Positions 53,258-62,285 of a stretch of DNA of 64,000 nucleotides are shown piece by piece; within the stretch, counting starts at the first letter, position 1; the number at the start of each line of letters is the position of its first letter. This DNA is from CALBPI01 sp039033995 (GTDB lineage Bacteria > Pseudomonadota > Gammaproteobacteria > Steroidobacterales > Woeseiaceae): NCBI GenBank assembly GCA_039033995.1, contig JBCCBP010000009.1:1-64000 (forward strand). Direction: 5' to 3'. Position numbers and translations under genes: made by a program. The notes below the pieces were generated by a model. It worked only from the letters and a program-made list of their open reading frames with translations, did no database searches and was not told the DNA's origin.

Positions 53258-53500
53258 TTATTCGCTGCCGCCTTCGTCGTCGCCAGACGGCAAACGGATG
53301 TTGCGCGCAGGCACCACCGTTGAAATAGCGTGTTTATAGACCATCTGGTTGACACTGTTTTTCAACAGCACGACAAACTGGTCGAACGAATCAATTTGCC
53401 CCTGCAACTTGATGCCGTTGACGAGATAGATGGATACCGGCACTTTTTCCTTGCGCAGCACGTTAAGAAACGGATCTTGTAGTGATTGTCCCTTTGCCAT
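53258..53500 (-). CDS. hfq: RNA chaperone Hfq
   Basis: An 80-residue Sm-like hexameric RNA chaperone. The start MAKGQSLQDPFLNVLRKE is the classical Hfq start; the proximal face residues are in the Sm1 region VSIYLVNGIKLQGQIDSFDQ, and VYKHAISTVVP is the Sm2 motif. The C-terminal tail after residue 68 is short and acidic (SGDDEGGSE), unlike the long E. coli tail. AAGGAGACTCCC precedes ATG 53500. It lies between miaA (179 bases upstream) and hflX; that spacer is long enough for an own promoter, which I could not define. Confidence 0.97.
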   Translation of the reverse strand: MAKGQSLQDPFLNVLRKEKVPVSIYLVNGIKLQGQIDSFDQFVVLLKNSVNQMVYKHAISTVVPARNIRLPSGDDEGGSE

Positions 53501-53679
53501 GGGAGTCTCCTTGTTGTTTTGGCACTCACCGTTCGTTCTGCGCCCAAGCAAAATTCCGGCGATCTTGTTGTCCACGGGCTGTCCGGGTTAGCCGCTCGCC
53601 ACCCGTCCTGACCGTGAATTGATGTTAGCACAGCCGTTCTGACGGCAATGACCGGATTACGGATAATGTCCGGGTAAAA

Positions 53680-54630
53680 TCAGGCCCCTAGCTGCTGGCC
53701 TACCCAACGATGAATATGGTCAAAAACCGCGGAATCAAGGGGGTCAACGACTTCGATGTCCGGCATGCCTCGCAACCAGGTGAATTGACGTTTCGCGAGC
53801 CGACGTGTGGCGGTCTTTGCATCTTTGACCGCCTGCTCCAGGCTGCAGTGACCCGCGAGATGATCCGCCAGCTGGCGATAGCCAACCGCACGCAGACTGG
53901 GCAGGTCCGTATGCACACCCGGCTGGCGCAGCAAGTCAGCGACCTCGTCGAGCAGCCCTTGTTCGAGCATCGTGTCAAAGCGCTGGTTAATACGCGCGTG
54001 CAGACTCGCTCGATCGTCACTTGCGAGCGCCAGACTGCAATAACGGTATCGGGGGCGCGCGGCCGACCGTTGCTGGTGCACCGAAATCGGGGTGCCAGTC
54101 AGCTCAAACACTTCCAATGCGCGTTGAATACGCTGGCTGTCGGTGGGTTCGATACGGCCTGCAGCTTGCGAATCAACAACGGCCAACCGGGCATGCAGCG
54201 CGGGCCACCCGTCAGCCTCGGCCTCCGCATCCAGCCGAGAGCGAATGGCGGGATCCGCCTCGGGTAGATCAGCGAGACCGTTGAACAAACACTTAAAATA
54301 CAACATCGTGCCGCCAACGAGCACCGGAATTCGACCTGCTGTGTGACTGTCTCGAATAAGACGCGTTGCATCGTCAACAAACTCTGCCACGGAATAGCTG
54401 TCCGTCGGCGCGCGAATGTCGACTAGCGCATGCGGCACGCGCGCCAACAACGCCGGCGCTGGCTTCGCACTGCCGATATCCAACCCGCGATAAACCATCG
54501 CCGAGTCGACGCTGATGATGTCGACATCTCCGCGCTCGTGCAGTCGAATCGCTGCCTCCGTCTTGCCACTGGCAGTCGGCCCGAGCAGACACAAAACTGG
54601 ATCGCCGGCCGCTGGCACCGCGTTGCTCAT
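53680..54630 (-). CDS. miaA: tRNA dimethylallyltransferase MiaA
   Basis: A 316-residue enzyme that transfers the dimethylallyl group to N6 of A37 in tRNAs reading UNN codons. The P-loop LLGPTASGKTEAAIRL, the DSAMVYRGLDIGSAKP motif, the GGTMLYFKCLFNGLADLP substrate part and the C-terminal ATRRLAKRQFTWLRG are all present. The start at ATG 54630 overlaps the mutL stop (ATGA). The longer frame to 54702 lies inside mutL. Confidence 0.96.
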   Translation of the reverse strand: MSNAVPAAGDPVLCLLGPTASGKTEAAIRLHERGDVDIISVDSAMVYRGLDIGSAKPAPALLARVPHALVDIRAPTDSYSVAEFVDDATRLIRDSHTAGRIPVLVGGTMLYFKCLFNGLADLPEADPAIRSRLDAEAEADGWPALHARLAVVDSQAAGRIEPTDSQRIQRALEVFELTGTPISVHQQRSAARPRYRYCSLALASDDRASLHARINQRFDTMLEQGLLDEVADLLRQPGVHTDLPSLRAVGYRQLADHLAGHCSLEQAVKDAKTATRRLAKRQFTWLRGMPDIEVVDPLDSAVFDHIHRWVGQQLGA

Positions 54631-56390
54631 TGCCCGCGCAGAAACAACTGATCGAGCGCTTGCATCGATAACTGCGTCCACGTGGGGCGCCCGTGATTGC
54701 ACTGATCGGCGCGCGGTGTCGCCTCCATTTCCCGCAGCAATGCGTTCATCTCACCGAGCGTTAAACGGCGATTGGCGCGCACCGAGTGATGGCATGCCAT
54801 CGTCGCCAGCAGCTCATCCGTCAGTGCTTCAAGTCTGCCACTGGTCCCCTTTTCCGCCAGGTCGGACAACACGTCGCGCAATATCTGCTCGGCATCATCC
54901 TGCGTCAGCAGGCTCGGAATCTCTCGAATGACAACCGCTTCATGGCCGGCAGGCTCAACCACCAAACCCATATCCCTCAGCGCATCATCATGCTGCTCGA
55001 TCAGTTGCAACTCGCGACTCGCCAGCGCGACTCGCACCGGCACCAGCAACGGTTGACTAACAACATTGCGATTGGCGAAATCACGCTTGAGTTTTTCGTA
55101 GGTGATGCGCTCATGGGCGGCGTGCATATCGACCACCACCATACCGGTCGCGTTTTGCGCCACGATGTACACACCATGCAACTGCGCCAGCGCATAGCCC
55201 AGCGGTGGACCCTGTTCCGGCGGGCGTTCCAACGGCGGCTCGGCCACTGCATGTACCGTCGGCGTATGCGGCGCCGACGACACCGCCTCGAGCAGCGCCA
55301 GACCACCCTGCACAGCTTGTGGGGCAGACACAGCCAGTCGTGTCGGTCCTGCGACCTCGGCTTCGGTTGCCGGCTTGTCAACGGCAGCGCCGGGTCGCGT
55401 TTCGGACAACGCGCGCTCGACGGTCCGGAAAACGAATTCATGTACGCTCCGGCTGTCTCGAAAACGTACCTCGGTCTTGGCCGGATGCGCATTTGCGTCG
55501 ACACGCGCCGGATCCATCGTCAGCATCAACACATAGGCGGGATGCCGTCCATGGAACAGCACGTCCCGATAGCCGTGCCGAACCGCATGCATCAAGGTGC
55601 GCTCTCGCACCCAGCGACCGTTAACGAAGCTGTGCTGCATGTCCGCCTGACTGCGCGAAAATGTCGGCAGCGCGAGCCAGCCCGACAGGCTCAGACCCGC
55701 AGCTTCGTGCTCGACTTTGACGCAGGCTTCGATAAATGCGTCACCAAGCAGCTGGCGAACACGATCATCGCGCGCGGCATCGCTGTCCGCCGCCGCCAGC
55801 GACAGAACGGACCGTCCGTTGTGAGTCAGGCTGATCGCGACTTCGGCATGCGCCAATGCCAGTCGTCGAACCACCTGATCGATGTGCCTGAATTCGGTTT
55901 TCTCAGTCTTCAGGAACTTGCGACGGGCCGGCGTGTTGTAAAACAAATCCTGCACTTCGATTTGCGTACCAGTATTCAGTGCACAGGGTGCGGGCGGCGC
56001 CACGTCGCCGGATTGCGTCTGCACTTGCCAACCGCGCTCCGCACCCTGTTGCAGCGAGCGCAACGTGAGACGCGACACGGAGGCAATACTCGGCAACGCC
56101 TCACCGCGAAAACCGAGCGACGCGACACACTCGAGATCCTCGAGACTCGCAATCTTGCTGGTGGCGTGCCGACTCAACGCCAACGACAGCTCCTGCTTGT
56201 CGATACCGCGACCGTCGTCGCGAATGCGAATCAGACGACTGCCGCCGAGCTCAATATCGATATCGATACGTTTGGCGCCGGCGTCGAGGCTGTTTTCCAT
56301 CAACTCCTTGACGACGGATGCAGGTCGCTCCACCACTTCGCCAGCGGCGATTTGGTTGATCAGATGATCCGGTAGTTTCTGAATCGGCAT
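54627..56390 (-). CDS. mutL: DNA mismatch repair protein MutL
   Basis: A 587-residue GHKL ATPase that couples MutS mismatch recognition to downstream repair. The N-terminus holds QIAAGEVVERPASVVKELME, NSLDAGAKRI, DDGRGID and GFRGEALPSI, the four ATPase motifs. A variable linker precedes the C-terminal dimerisation domain. The DQHA-type endonuclease motif of MutL proteins from mutH-less bacteria is replaced by MVVVDMHAAHERI, so the DQHAxxE glutamine is not there. This fits an E. coli-like non-nuclease MutL, though no mutH is visible here. It is followed by miaA with a four-base overlap. Confidence 0.96.
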   Translation of the reverse strand: MPIQKLPDHLINQIAAGEVVERPASVVKELMENSLDAGAKRIDIDIELGGSRLIRIRDDGRGIDKQELSLALSRHATSKIASLEDLECVASLGFRGEALPSIASVSRLTLRSLQQGAERGWQVQTQSGDVAPPAPCALNTGTQIEVQDLFYNTPARRKFLKTEKTEFRHIDQVVRRLALAHAEVAISLTHNGRSVLSLAAADSDAARDDRVRQLLGDAFIEACVKVEHEAAGLSLSGWLALPTFSRSQADMQHSFVNGRWVRERTLMHAVRHGYRDVLFHGRHPAYVLMLTMDPARVDANAHPAKTEVRFRDSRSVHEFVFRTVERALSETRPGAAVDKPATEAEVAGPTRLAVSAPQAVQGGLALLEAVSSAPHTPTVHAVAEPPLERPPEQGPPLGYALAQLHGVYIVAQNATGMVVVDMHAAHERITYEKLKRDFANRNVVSQPLLVPVRVALASRELQLIEQHDDALRDMGLVVEPAGHEAVVIREIPSLLTQDDAEQILRDVLSDLAEKGTSGRLEALTDELLATMACHHSVRANRRLTLGEMNALLREMEATPRADQCNHGRPTWTQLSMQALDQLFLRGQ

Positions 56391-56496
56391 GCGGCGCGCT
56401 CGTCTGCATTGGCTGCTAGCGCGCTATTCTTTCACACGCCTGCGACCGTCTGCCAGCGCAATGGTTTGCGGGGGGTGACGCTGTGTCTGCGAAGCG

Positions 56497-57834
56497 CTAG
56501 CCGCCTGCGGGAATGCGCAGGACCTGACCGACCCGGATGCGATCGTTGCGCAGCTGGTTCTCGCGACGCAGCTGCGACAAGCTGACCCGGCAACGGTCAG
56601 CGATCTCACTCAACGTATCACCCGGCCCGATTTCGTAGGTGCGCGGGCAGCGCGGTGTACCGGTGGTCTGTTTGGCAACGTAGCTGCCCACTGGGGCATT
56701 GACGTAAAAGTAATTCTTGATGCCTTTGAATATGGCCTGCGCCAGTTTGTCCTGGTGTGCGCTACTCGCGAGATTGCGCTCTTCATTCGGATTCGAGATG
56801 TAGGCGGTTTCGACAAGGATCGAGGGTACATCCGGCGACTTGAGCACGATGAACCCGGCCTGCTGGACGCTGCTGCGGTGCAGCTTGTTGACGGTGCCGA
56901 GTTGCTCCAGGACGAACGCGCCGGCGTCGAGACTCGCGCGAATCGTGGCGTTTTGCGACAGATCCATCAAGACGGACGCGAGCAGAGGGTCGTCCTGGGG
57001 CAGATTGACACCACCGATCAACGACGCGTTTTGCTGCGCCGCCAGTCGTTTGGCCGCCTCGTCGCTCGCACCTTTAACGCTGAGTGCGTAAACGGAGGAG
57101 CCACGGGCGCGTCGATCCTCAACCGCATCCGCGTGAATCGAAACAAACAGATCGGCGTTTGCCTGACGCGCGGCCTCCATGCGTTCGCGGTGATCGATGA
57201 GTGTGTCATCATCACGCACCAGAAACGCGTCAAAGCCGGGCTCGGCGTTAATCTTCTTGACCAGCCGGCGACCGATGGCCAGCACCACATCTTTCTCGCG
57301 GGTCTTGTTTTTGCCAATCGCGCCAGGATCACGACCACCATGGCCGGGATCGACAGCAATAACGATGTCGCGGTCGCCGCCCGTCATACGTTTAACGGTT
57401 GCTGGCGTGCCACGCTCGCCGAGATCGATCACAAGCCGCTCGGCGCTGCCACGCGCCGGGCCCGCATAAAAACTGCGTGCCGCGACAGCCTCGCGCAGAT
57501 CGAGCACGATGCGCAGATCCTTGTCACCACGTTCGGCCATGCGAATCGATTGCACAACACCCACATTTTCCGGGAGCGCGTCACGCAATGCCCCGAGTTT
57601 GCCGCCCGCGATATCGATGACGACCCGATTCGGATCGCGCAACGTGAACAGGTTATGGGACGCGGTATCGCTCATATCGAGGACGATGCGGGTGTGATTC
57701 GCCTCGGACCAGGCGCGAACCCCTTCGAGCGTCGCGTTGTCCGCATTCACGCTGATCGGTAGACAAAGCAGTGCCAGCGCCAGAAAAAATTGTCGTGCCA
57801 TAGCGGTTGTTATTGCAATTATGTGAAACGCCAT
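56497..57834 (-). CDS. N-acetylmuramoyl-L-alanine amidase (AmiB/AmiC type, AMIN-amidase-LysM)
   Basis: A 445-residue periplasmic cell-wall hydrolase that splits septal peptidoglycan between MurNAc and L-Ala. After a signal peptide (MARQFFLALALLCLPISVNA) come an AMIN domain (TRIVLDMSDTASHNLFTLRDP) and the Amidase_3 domain, with zinc ligands in VAVDPGHGGRDPGA (here IAVDPGHGGRDPGAIG), LFVSIHADA and a catalytic Glu in PSILVETAYISNPNEE. A C-terminal LysM repeat (YEIGPGDTLSEIADRCRV) binds glycan. ATG 57834 with GAAGG ten bases upstream is chosen; ATG 57801 is nearer the signal peptide but lacks any ribosome-binding site. It lies between tsaE and mutL, as amiB does in E. coli. Confidence 0.92.
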   Translation of the reverse strand: MAFHIIAITTAMARQFFLALALLCLPISVNADNATLEGVRAWSEANHTRIVLDMSDTASHNLFTLRDPNRVVIDIAGGKLGALRDALPENVGVVQSIRMAERGDKDLRIVLDLREAVAARSFYAGPARGSAERLVIDLGERGTPATVKRMTGGDRDIVIAVDPGHGGRDPGAIGKNKTREKDVVLAIGRRLVKKINAEPGFDAFLVRDDDTLIDHRERMEAARQANADLFVSIHADAVEDRRARGSSVYALSVKGASDEAAKRLAAQQNASLIGGVNLPQDDPLLASVLMDLSQNATIRASLDAGAFVLEQLGTVNKLHRSSVQQAGFIVLKSPDVPSILVETAYISNPNEERNLASSAHQDKLAQAIFKGIKNYFYVNAPVGSYVAKQTTGTPRCPRTYEIGPGDTLSEIADRCRVSLSQLRRENQLRNDRIRVGQVLRIPAGG

Positions 57835-57926
57835 CGGATAGTAGCCTTCACTGTGCCTAGTGGCAAGTGATAATGGCCTACAAAACATGAACCTACAGTG
57901 AATAGCTAAGACTGCACTGCAATCCA

Positions 57927-58400
57927 CTAGTGGTCGATTCTGAACAACCTATCCCGTATCGCTTGCCCGATCGGCGTGTTCGCAACGACATTGGCGCTTC
58001 GACCCTCCTCCGCCCAGGACAGCGTGATCCGAAGGTCGAGCGATTCGAGCAAGCCGGCGGCGCGTTCCGGCCACTCGACGAGGCGGATCGAGTCATCCAG
58101 ATCACGCCATCCTAAAGGCTCGAGCTCACTGGCGTCGGCCAGACGATAAAGATCGAGATGATTAACCGTGAAGCCGTCAAATGCGTACGGCTCCAATAGC
58201 GTGTAGGTTGGACTCGGAACAGGACCGGTGTGCCCCATCGCGCGCAGAAAGCCGCGTGTCAGCGTGGATTTACCAGCGCCAAGATCACCTTGTAGCGCAA
58301 CAGACAGCGTAAACTGTGTTTCAGCCAACACGGCAGTTGCAAGGCGCGCGCCCAACTGGCTCGTAGCGTCGGCATCGACGAGCAGCAGAGAATGGGTCAT
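57927..58400 (-). CDS. tsaE: tRNA threonylcarbamoyladenosine synthesis ATPase TsaE
   Basis: A 157-residue P-loop ATPase needed for t6A37 synthesis with TsaB, TsaC and TsaD. The Walker A motif is LQGDLGAGKSTLTRGFL, followed by PSPTYTLLEPYAF with a typical Thr, and the Walker B-like VNHLDLYRL with DLDDSIRLVEWPERA downstream. Length fits the family. It lies five bases downstream of nnr and about 90 bases before the amidase gene, the classical order nnr-tsaE-amiB. Confidence 0.94.
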   Translation of the reverse strand: MTHSLLLVDADATSQLGARLATAVLAETQFTLSVALQGDLGAGKSTLTRGFLRAMGHTGPVPSPTYTLLEPYAFDGFTVNHLDLYRLADASELEPLGWRDLDDSIRLVEWPERAAGLLESLDLRITLSWAEEGRSANVVANTPIGQAIRDRLFRIDH

Positions 58401-58404
58401 CGCA

Positions 58405-59901
58405 TTAATGGCGTGGATTCAACCAGTGCCGGAGCTCGGTCAGCACCTCACCCGCCAGCAAGCCACGTTCGCCCCGGCGCGCGGCAGAATCCCCCGCAAG
58501 CGCATGCACCAGTACACCGGTGCGCGCCGCATCGGCGGCTGTGAGCCCTTGTGCCAGGAGCGCACCGATCAGCCCCGCCAGCACATCACCCATACCTGGC
58601 GCTGACATGCCGGGATTGCCAAACGGACAGATTGACGGCGTATCCCCGGCTGAACCGACCAAAGTGCCCGCGCCTTTCAGGACCACGATGGCATCCGTCA
58701 TGGACTGCAGCGCAGCCAGCGCGGCCAGACGATCATATTGCACAGCATCTGCCGTCGTGCCGAGCATGCTCGCCGCCTCGCCGGGGTGTGGGGTGATAAT
58801 GCATGGCGCTTCGATAGCCTGCCAGAATGCGTGATCGTTGGCTGCGAGATTCAAGGCATCGGCATCCAACACGAGCGGCTTGCGGCTGGCGACCACGCGT
58901 TCGAGTAGCATCTGGCTCCAGTCCGTCACGTCGAGCCCCGGTCCGCAGACGATCACACTCGCACGCGCGATCAGTGCGTCCAGTGCGTCGGCCTGCTCAA
59001 TGCCCTGCGTCATCAACTCTGGCCGCGCCGCCACGATGCTGGCGGCGTGAGAACTAGCGGTGGCCACAGTGACAAGACCTGCGCCACCGCGTAGAGCGGC
59101 CTCGGCACTCAGACGCACCGCACCGGGCATACCTTCGGCACCACCGACACATAACACGTGTCCGAACTGCCCTTTGTGGGAATTTAGCGGACGCCGCGGC
59201 AGCCGCAGCCCGATCTCATCTCGATATTGCCGTCGCAATACCGGCACCTGATGGGTGTAGACATCGTCCGGCAACTCGAGATCAGCGAAGACCAGACGCC
59301 CGCAATGTGCCGGGCCATCCGCGAGGAACAAACCACTGTTGAGACCGACAAATGTCACCGTCAGGTCCGCTTTGACCGCGACACCTCGGATCACGCCGGT
59401 ATCGCCATCCAGGCCCGAAGGAATATCGAGTGAAGTGACTGGCGTGGACGCATTGTTCAGTGCTTGTATTGCCTCGGCATATTCCGCGCGTACATCCTGC
59501 TTCAAACCGCTGCCGATCAATGCATCGACGACCATGCCGGTCGCGCCGATCAATGACGGATCCCAGGCGCGAGGCATACCGCCAGACGCTGTGAATTCCT
59601 CATAGGCGAGCGCCGCGTCACCTTTGAGCTCCTTGGGATCCGAAAACGCAACGACCCGCACGGCCAGGCCGGCAGCACGCGCCAGCCGCGCAACGACGTA
59701 GCCGTCACCGCCGTTGTTGCCACCGCCACACAAGACCAGCAGAGACTGAAGACCCGGATAACGCTGGCTGATCACCGACAGCGCGGCAGCGCCCGCGCGG
59801 CGCATCAATGTGTATCCAGGTATACCGAATGCGTCGATCGCAGTGCGGTCGAGGGCACGCACGCCTTCGGCAGAATAAATGTTGATGGGCAACGTGATCA
59901 C
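58405..59901 (-). CDS. nnr: Bifunctional NAD(P)H-hydrate epimerase / ADP-dependent dehydratase
   Basis: A 498-residue metabolite-repair enzyme. The N-terminal YjeF_N domain (CGGGNNGGDGYVVARLA, SLDIPSGLDGDTG) epimerises hydrated NAD(P)H. The C-terminal carbohydrate-kinase-like domain (GHVLCVGGAEGMPGAVRLS, CIITPHPGEAASMLG, GAGTLVGS and GNPGMSAPGMGDVLAGLIG) dehydrates the S-form with ADP. The start at GTG 59901 puts the coding sequence 20 bases from queG; an internal TTG at codon 4 is an alternative. No Shine-Dalgarno site is seen before either start. Confidence 0.93.
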   Translation of the reverse strand: MITLPINIYSAEGVRALDRTAIDAFGIPGYTLMRRAGAAALSVISQRYPGLQSLLVLCGGGNNGGDGYVVARLARAAGLAVRVVAFSDPKELKGDAALAYEEFTASGGMPRAWDPSLIGATGMVVDALIGSGLKQDVRAEYAEAIQALNNASTPVTSLDIPSGLDGDTGVIRGVAVKADLTVTFVGLNSGLFLADGPAHCGRLVFADLELPDDVYTHQVPVLRRQYRDEIGLRLPRRPLNSHKGQFGHVLCVGGAEGMPGAVRLSAEAALRGGAGLVTVATASSHAASIVAARPELMTQGIEQADALDALIARASVIVCGPGLDVTDWSQMLLERVVASRKPLVLDADALNLAANDHAFWQAIEAPCIITPHPGEAASMLGTTADAVQYDRLAALAALQSMTDAIVVLKGAGTLVGSAGDTPSICPFGNPGMSAPGMGDVLAGLIGALLAQGLTAADAARTGVLVHALAGDSAARRGERGLLAGEVLTELRHWLNPRH

Positions 59902-59907
59902 GGCCTG

Positions 59908-59915
59908 ATTATACT
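59908..59915. promoter_or_regulatory. Overlapping back-to-back -10 elements between nnr and queG
   Basis: The 20-base gap between the divergent starts contains ATTATACT. On the minus strand it reads TATAAT (59913-59908), a perfect -10 element whose start point would fall on or just before the nnr GTG (59901). On the plus strand it reads TATACT (59910-59915), with a start point at about the queG ATG (59922). Neither gene has a Shine-Dalgarno site, so leaderless messages are possible. No good -35 hexamer accompanies either, which limits confidence. Confidence 0.4.
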
Positions 59916-59921
59916 CGCGCT

Positions 59922-61034
59922 ATGAATGAATCCCAGTGCGATTCTACAGCGACGCCTACCGATGCCGCATTGGAGCAATTGCGGGCCGATATCGCGCACT
60001 GGGCACAGGCGCTCGGTTTCTCTGATGTTGGCTTCAGCGATCTCGTGCTCGATGAGCACGCGGTCCATCTACAACAATGGCTCGCACGCGGATGGCACGG
60101 TGATATGCGCTACATGGCTCGCAACACCGAGCTCAGGACAGAGCCGGCGCGCCTGCATCCCGGCTCACTGCGCGTCATCAGTGTCCGCATGGATTATCTG
60201 AGCGACGATCAAACGCAGGCGAAAGCGCTGCTCGATCATGGCGACAAGGCCTACGTGTCACGCTATGCGCTGGGACGCGATTATCACAAACTGATGCGGC
60301 GACGCCTGAAGCGACTCGCCGACCACATCCGCTCCGAGATCGCAAGCTTTGATGGCCGACCCTTTGTCGACAGCGCGCCGGTGCTGGAAAAAGCGCTTGC
60401 TGAGAAAGCCGGCCTTGGCTGGATTGGTAAACACACCAACCTGATCGACAAACGCAATGGCTCGTGGTTTTTCCTGGGCGAATTGCTGATCAACCTGCCA
60501 TTGCGAGCCGATACCGCGGCTAGCAACCACTGCGGTAGCTGCCGCGCCTGCATCGATGTCTGCCCGACCGAGGCGATTGTCGGCCCCTATCAATTGGACG
60601 CCAGGCGCTGCATTTCCTACCTGACCATCGAACACCATGGCGACATCCCGGAGCCACTGCGCAAGCCGATGGGCAACCGCATCTACGGCTGCGACGACTG
60701 CCAGTTGTTCTGCCCCTGGAACAAGTTTGCCCAATACACGCAGCAGGACGATTTCGCACCCAGGCAGGGACTGGACACCGCAAATTTGGCCGACCTTGCA
60801 CAGTGGACTGAGACGTTTTGGCTCGACGCCATGGCCGGTAGCGCAATACGTCGCATCGGCTTCGAACGCTGGCAGCGCAACGTGGCGGTTGCACTCGGCA
60901 ATGCCGACACGTCAGAATCAACGACAAAGGCGATCGCACAGCTACGCGATAGCGACAGCGCGATGGTCGCACGGCATGCCGATTGGGCCGCAGCGCAACA
61001 CGCAACCCGGATAACACGCGAGTTTGATTCATGA
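59922..61034 (+). CDS. queG: Epoxyqueuosine reductase QueG
   Basis: A 370-residue cobalamin-dependent iron-sulfur enzyme that reduces epoxyqueuosine to queuosine in tRNA. The N-terminal domain contains MRYMARNTELRTEPARLHPG. Two ferredoxin-type cluster motifs follow: CGSCRACIDVCPT and, after a gap, CDDCQLFCPWN. A HEAT-like C-terminus completes the fold. ATG 59922 has no Shine-Dalgarno site and lies 20 bases from the divergent nnr start. Its stop overlaps the PPK2 start by four bases (ATGA). Confidence 0.95.
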   Translation: MNESQCDSTATPTDAALEQLRADIAHWAQALGFSDVGFSDLVLDEHAVHLQQWLARGWHGDMRYMARNTELRTEPARLHPGSLRVISVRMDYLSDDQTQAKALLDHGDKAYVSRYALGRDYHKLMRRRLKRLADHIRSEIASFDGRPFVDSAPVLEKALAEKAGLGWIGKHTNLIDKRNGSWFFLGELLINLPLRADTAASNHCGSCRACIDVCPTEAIVGPYQLDARRCISYLTIEHHGDIPEPLRKPMGNRIYGCDDCQLFCPWNKFAQYTQQDDFAPRQGLDTANLADLAQWTETFWLDAMAGSAIRRIGFERWQRNVAVALGNADTSESTTKAIAQLRDSDSAMVARHADWAAAQHATRITREFDS

Positions 61035-61915
61035 ATCCACTGTTCGAGGCTGTCAGCAGCCCTTTTCTGGCTGCGACCGATGGCAGCTTCAGTCTTGACC
61101 AGACGACCACCCGGGGCAGTGAAACCGCCTCTAAAAAACACTGGCGGAAGGCGCTGCGTGCGGAAGTCCAACAGATCGCCGAGCTACAGCATCAACTGTA
61201 TGCGCACGATCAATTTTCATTGTTGCTTGTTTTTCAGGCGATGGATGCGGCCGGCAAGGACAGCACCATTCGCAATGTGTTGTCAGGCGTTAACCCGACG
61301 GGCTGCCAGGTTCACAGTTTTAAACGTCCCTCATCGACGGAACTGGACCATGATTTTCTTTGGCGCACGACACGCGCCCTGCCGGAGCGCGGACGAATCG
61401 GTGTCTTCAATCGCAGTCAATATGAAGAGGTGTTAGTGGTACGTGTCCATCCCGGCATTCTGAAATCACAACGTATTCCGATTGTCACCAATGGCGATGC
61501 GCTCTGGCAACAACGACTCTCGTCTATTGCGGATCAGGAGCTACACCTGGCACGCAACGGCACTGTCATTATCAAGTTTTTCCTGAATGTCTCTAAAGAG
61601 GAGCAACGCCAGCGTTTTCTAAGTCGCTTGCAGGTCGCCAAGAAACGCTGGAAGTTCGAACCAAATGACGTCAAGGAGCGGGCACACTGGGACGACTATA
61701 TGGCGGCGTACGAAGCGGCGATTTCCGTCACGTCCAAGCCATGGGCACCCTGGTACGCGATCCCTGCCGATGACAAACCCGCGATGCGCTACATCGTTGC
61801 TGACATTGTGCGGCGCACACTGCAAGCGTTGCCCATCGAGTTTCCGGCCGTCAAAGACGAAGACCAGGCCGAATTCGACGCGCTCGAACGACAGCTATTG
61901 GCGGAGGCGCCTTAA
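61031..61915 (+). CDS. Polyphosphate kinase 2 family protein
   Basis: A 294-residue PPK2 kinase. The Walker A motif is FQAMDAAGKDSTIRN (two more conserved basic residues follow), with FKRPSSTELDHDFLWRT and the Walker B-like FNRSQYEEVLVVRV. PPK2 enzymes use polyphosphate to phosphorylate nucleotides, class-dependent on AMP, ADP or GDP; sequence pattern suggests class III-like (AMP and ADP), which I mark as inference. It is coupled to queG by an ATGA overlap, though no functional link is known. Its end overlaps the convergent small gene by four bases. Confidence 0.9.
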   Translation: MNPLFEAVSSPFLAATDGSFSLDQTTTRGSETASKKHWRKALRAEVQQIAELQHQLYAHDQFSLLLVFQAMDAAGKDSTIRNVLSGVNPTGCQVHSFKRPSSTELDHDFLWRTTRALPERGRIGVFNRSQYEEVLVVRVHPGILKSQRIPIVTNGDALWQQRLSSIADQELHLARNGTVIIKFFLNVSKEEQRQRFLSRLQVAKKRWKFEPNDVKERAHWDDYMAAYEAAISVTSKPWAPWYAIPADDKPAMRYIVADIVRRTLQALPIEFPAVKDEDQAEFDALERQLLAEAP

Positions 61916-62226
61916 TCGTGCGCTAACACGCGTCTTAATTGCATCGGGGATACTTTCGCGATGCGCTCGATTTCTCCTCTGGCCTCGAGATCCAGTTGTA
62001 CGGCCTTGCAATACCAGCGAATTGAACCCGGCTTCGGAAACAATGCCTCCGTGCGCTCATCGGTCGCTAAGTACTGCTTCACTGCGTCTTCCATAGCCTT
62101 GAACGACATACCGCCGGTTGCCGGCAAGACCGCATGCATGGCGTCCCGGATTATCCGATATTTCGTCTCGTTGAGATTTTCGCGGTGATCGGGGTGATTG
62201 ATGTTTTTCGCTTCGATACTGGCCAT
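61912..62226 (-). CDS. Small DUF6958-like conserved protein
   Basis: A 104-residue protein without signal or membrane segment. The pattern IEAKNINHPDHRENLNETKY, IIRDAMHAVLPATGGMSFKA and GSIRWYCKAVQLDLEARGEIE resembles the short family annotated as DUF6958, which has a winged-helix-like look; assignment is from memory of such sequences. GGAG lies six bases before ATG 62226, better than the ATG at 62238. It lies between PPK2 and the AraC gene. Function is unknown. Confidence 0.72.
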   Translation of the reverse strand: MASIEAKNINHPDHRENLNETKYRIIRDAMHAVLPATGGMSFKAMEDAVKQYLATDERTEALFPKPGSIRWYCKAVQLDLEARGEIERIAKVSPMQLRRVLAHD

Positions 62227-62285
62227 GCCACGCTCCATTTCATTTACACACTACGACACTATCAATCGCGCCCACAGCACGCTTG

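Noticed and set aside
54786..56375. Long open frame (529 codons) on the plus strand opposite mutL
   Set aside because: It is antisense to a certain mutL, has no start signal, and its translation is rich in His, Arg and Gln in the way of shadow frames in GC-rich genes.
56755..57762. Long plus-strand open frame opposite the amidase gene
   Set aside because: Antisense to a complete AMIN-amidase gene with all motifs; no family resemblance or ribosome-binding site.
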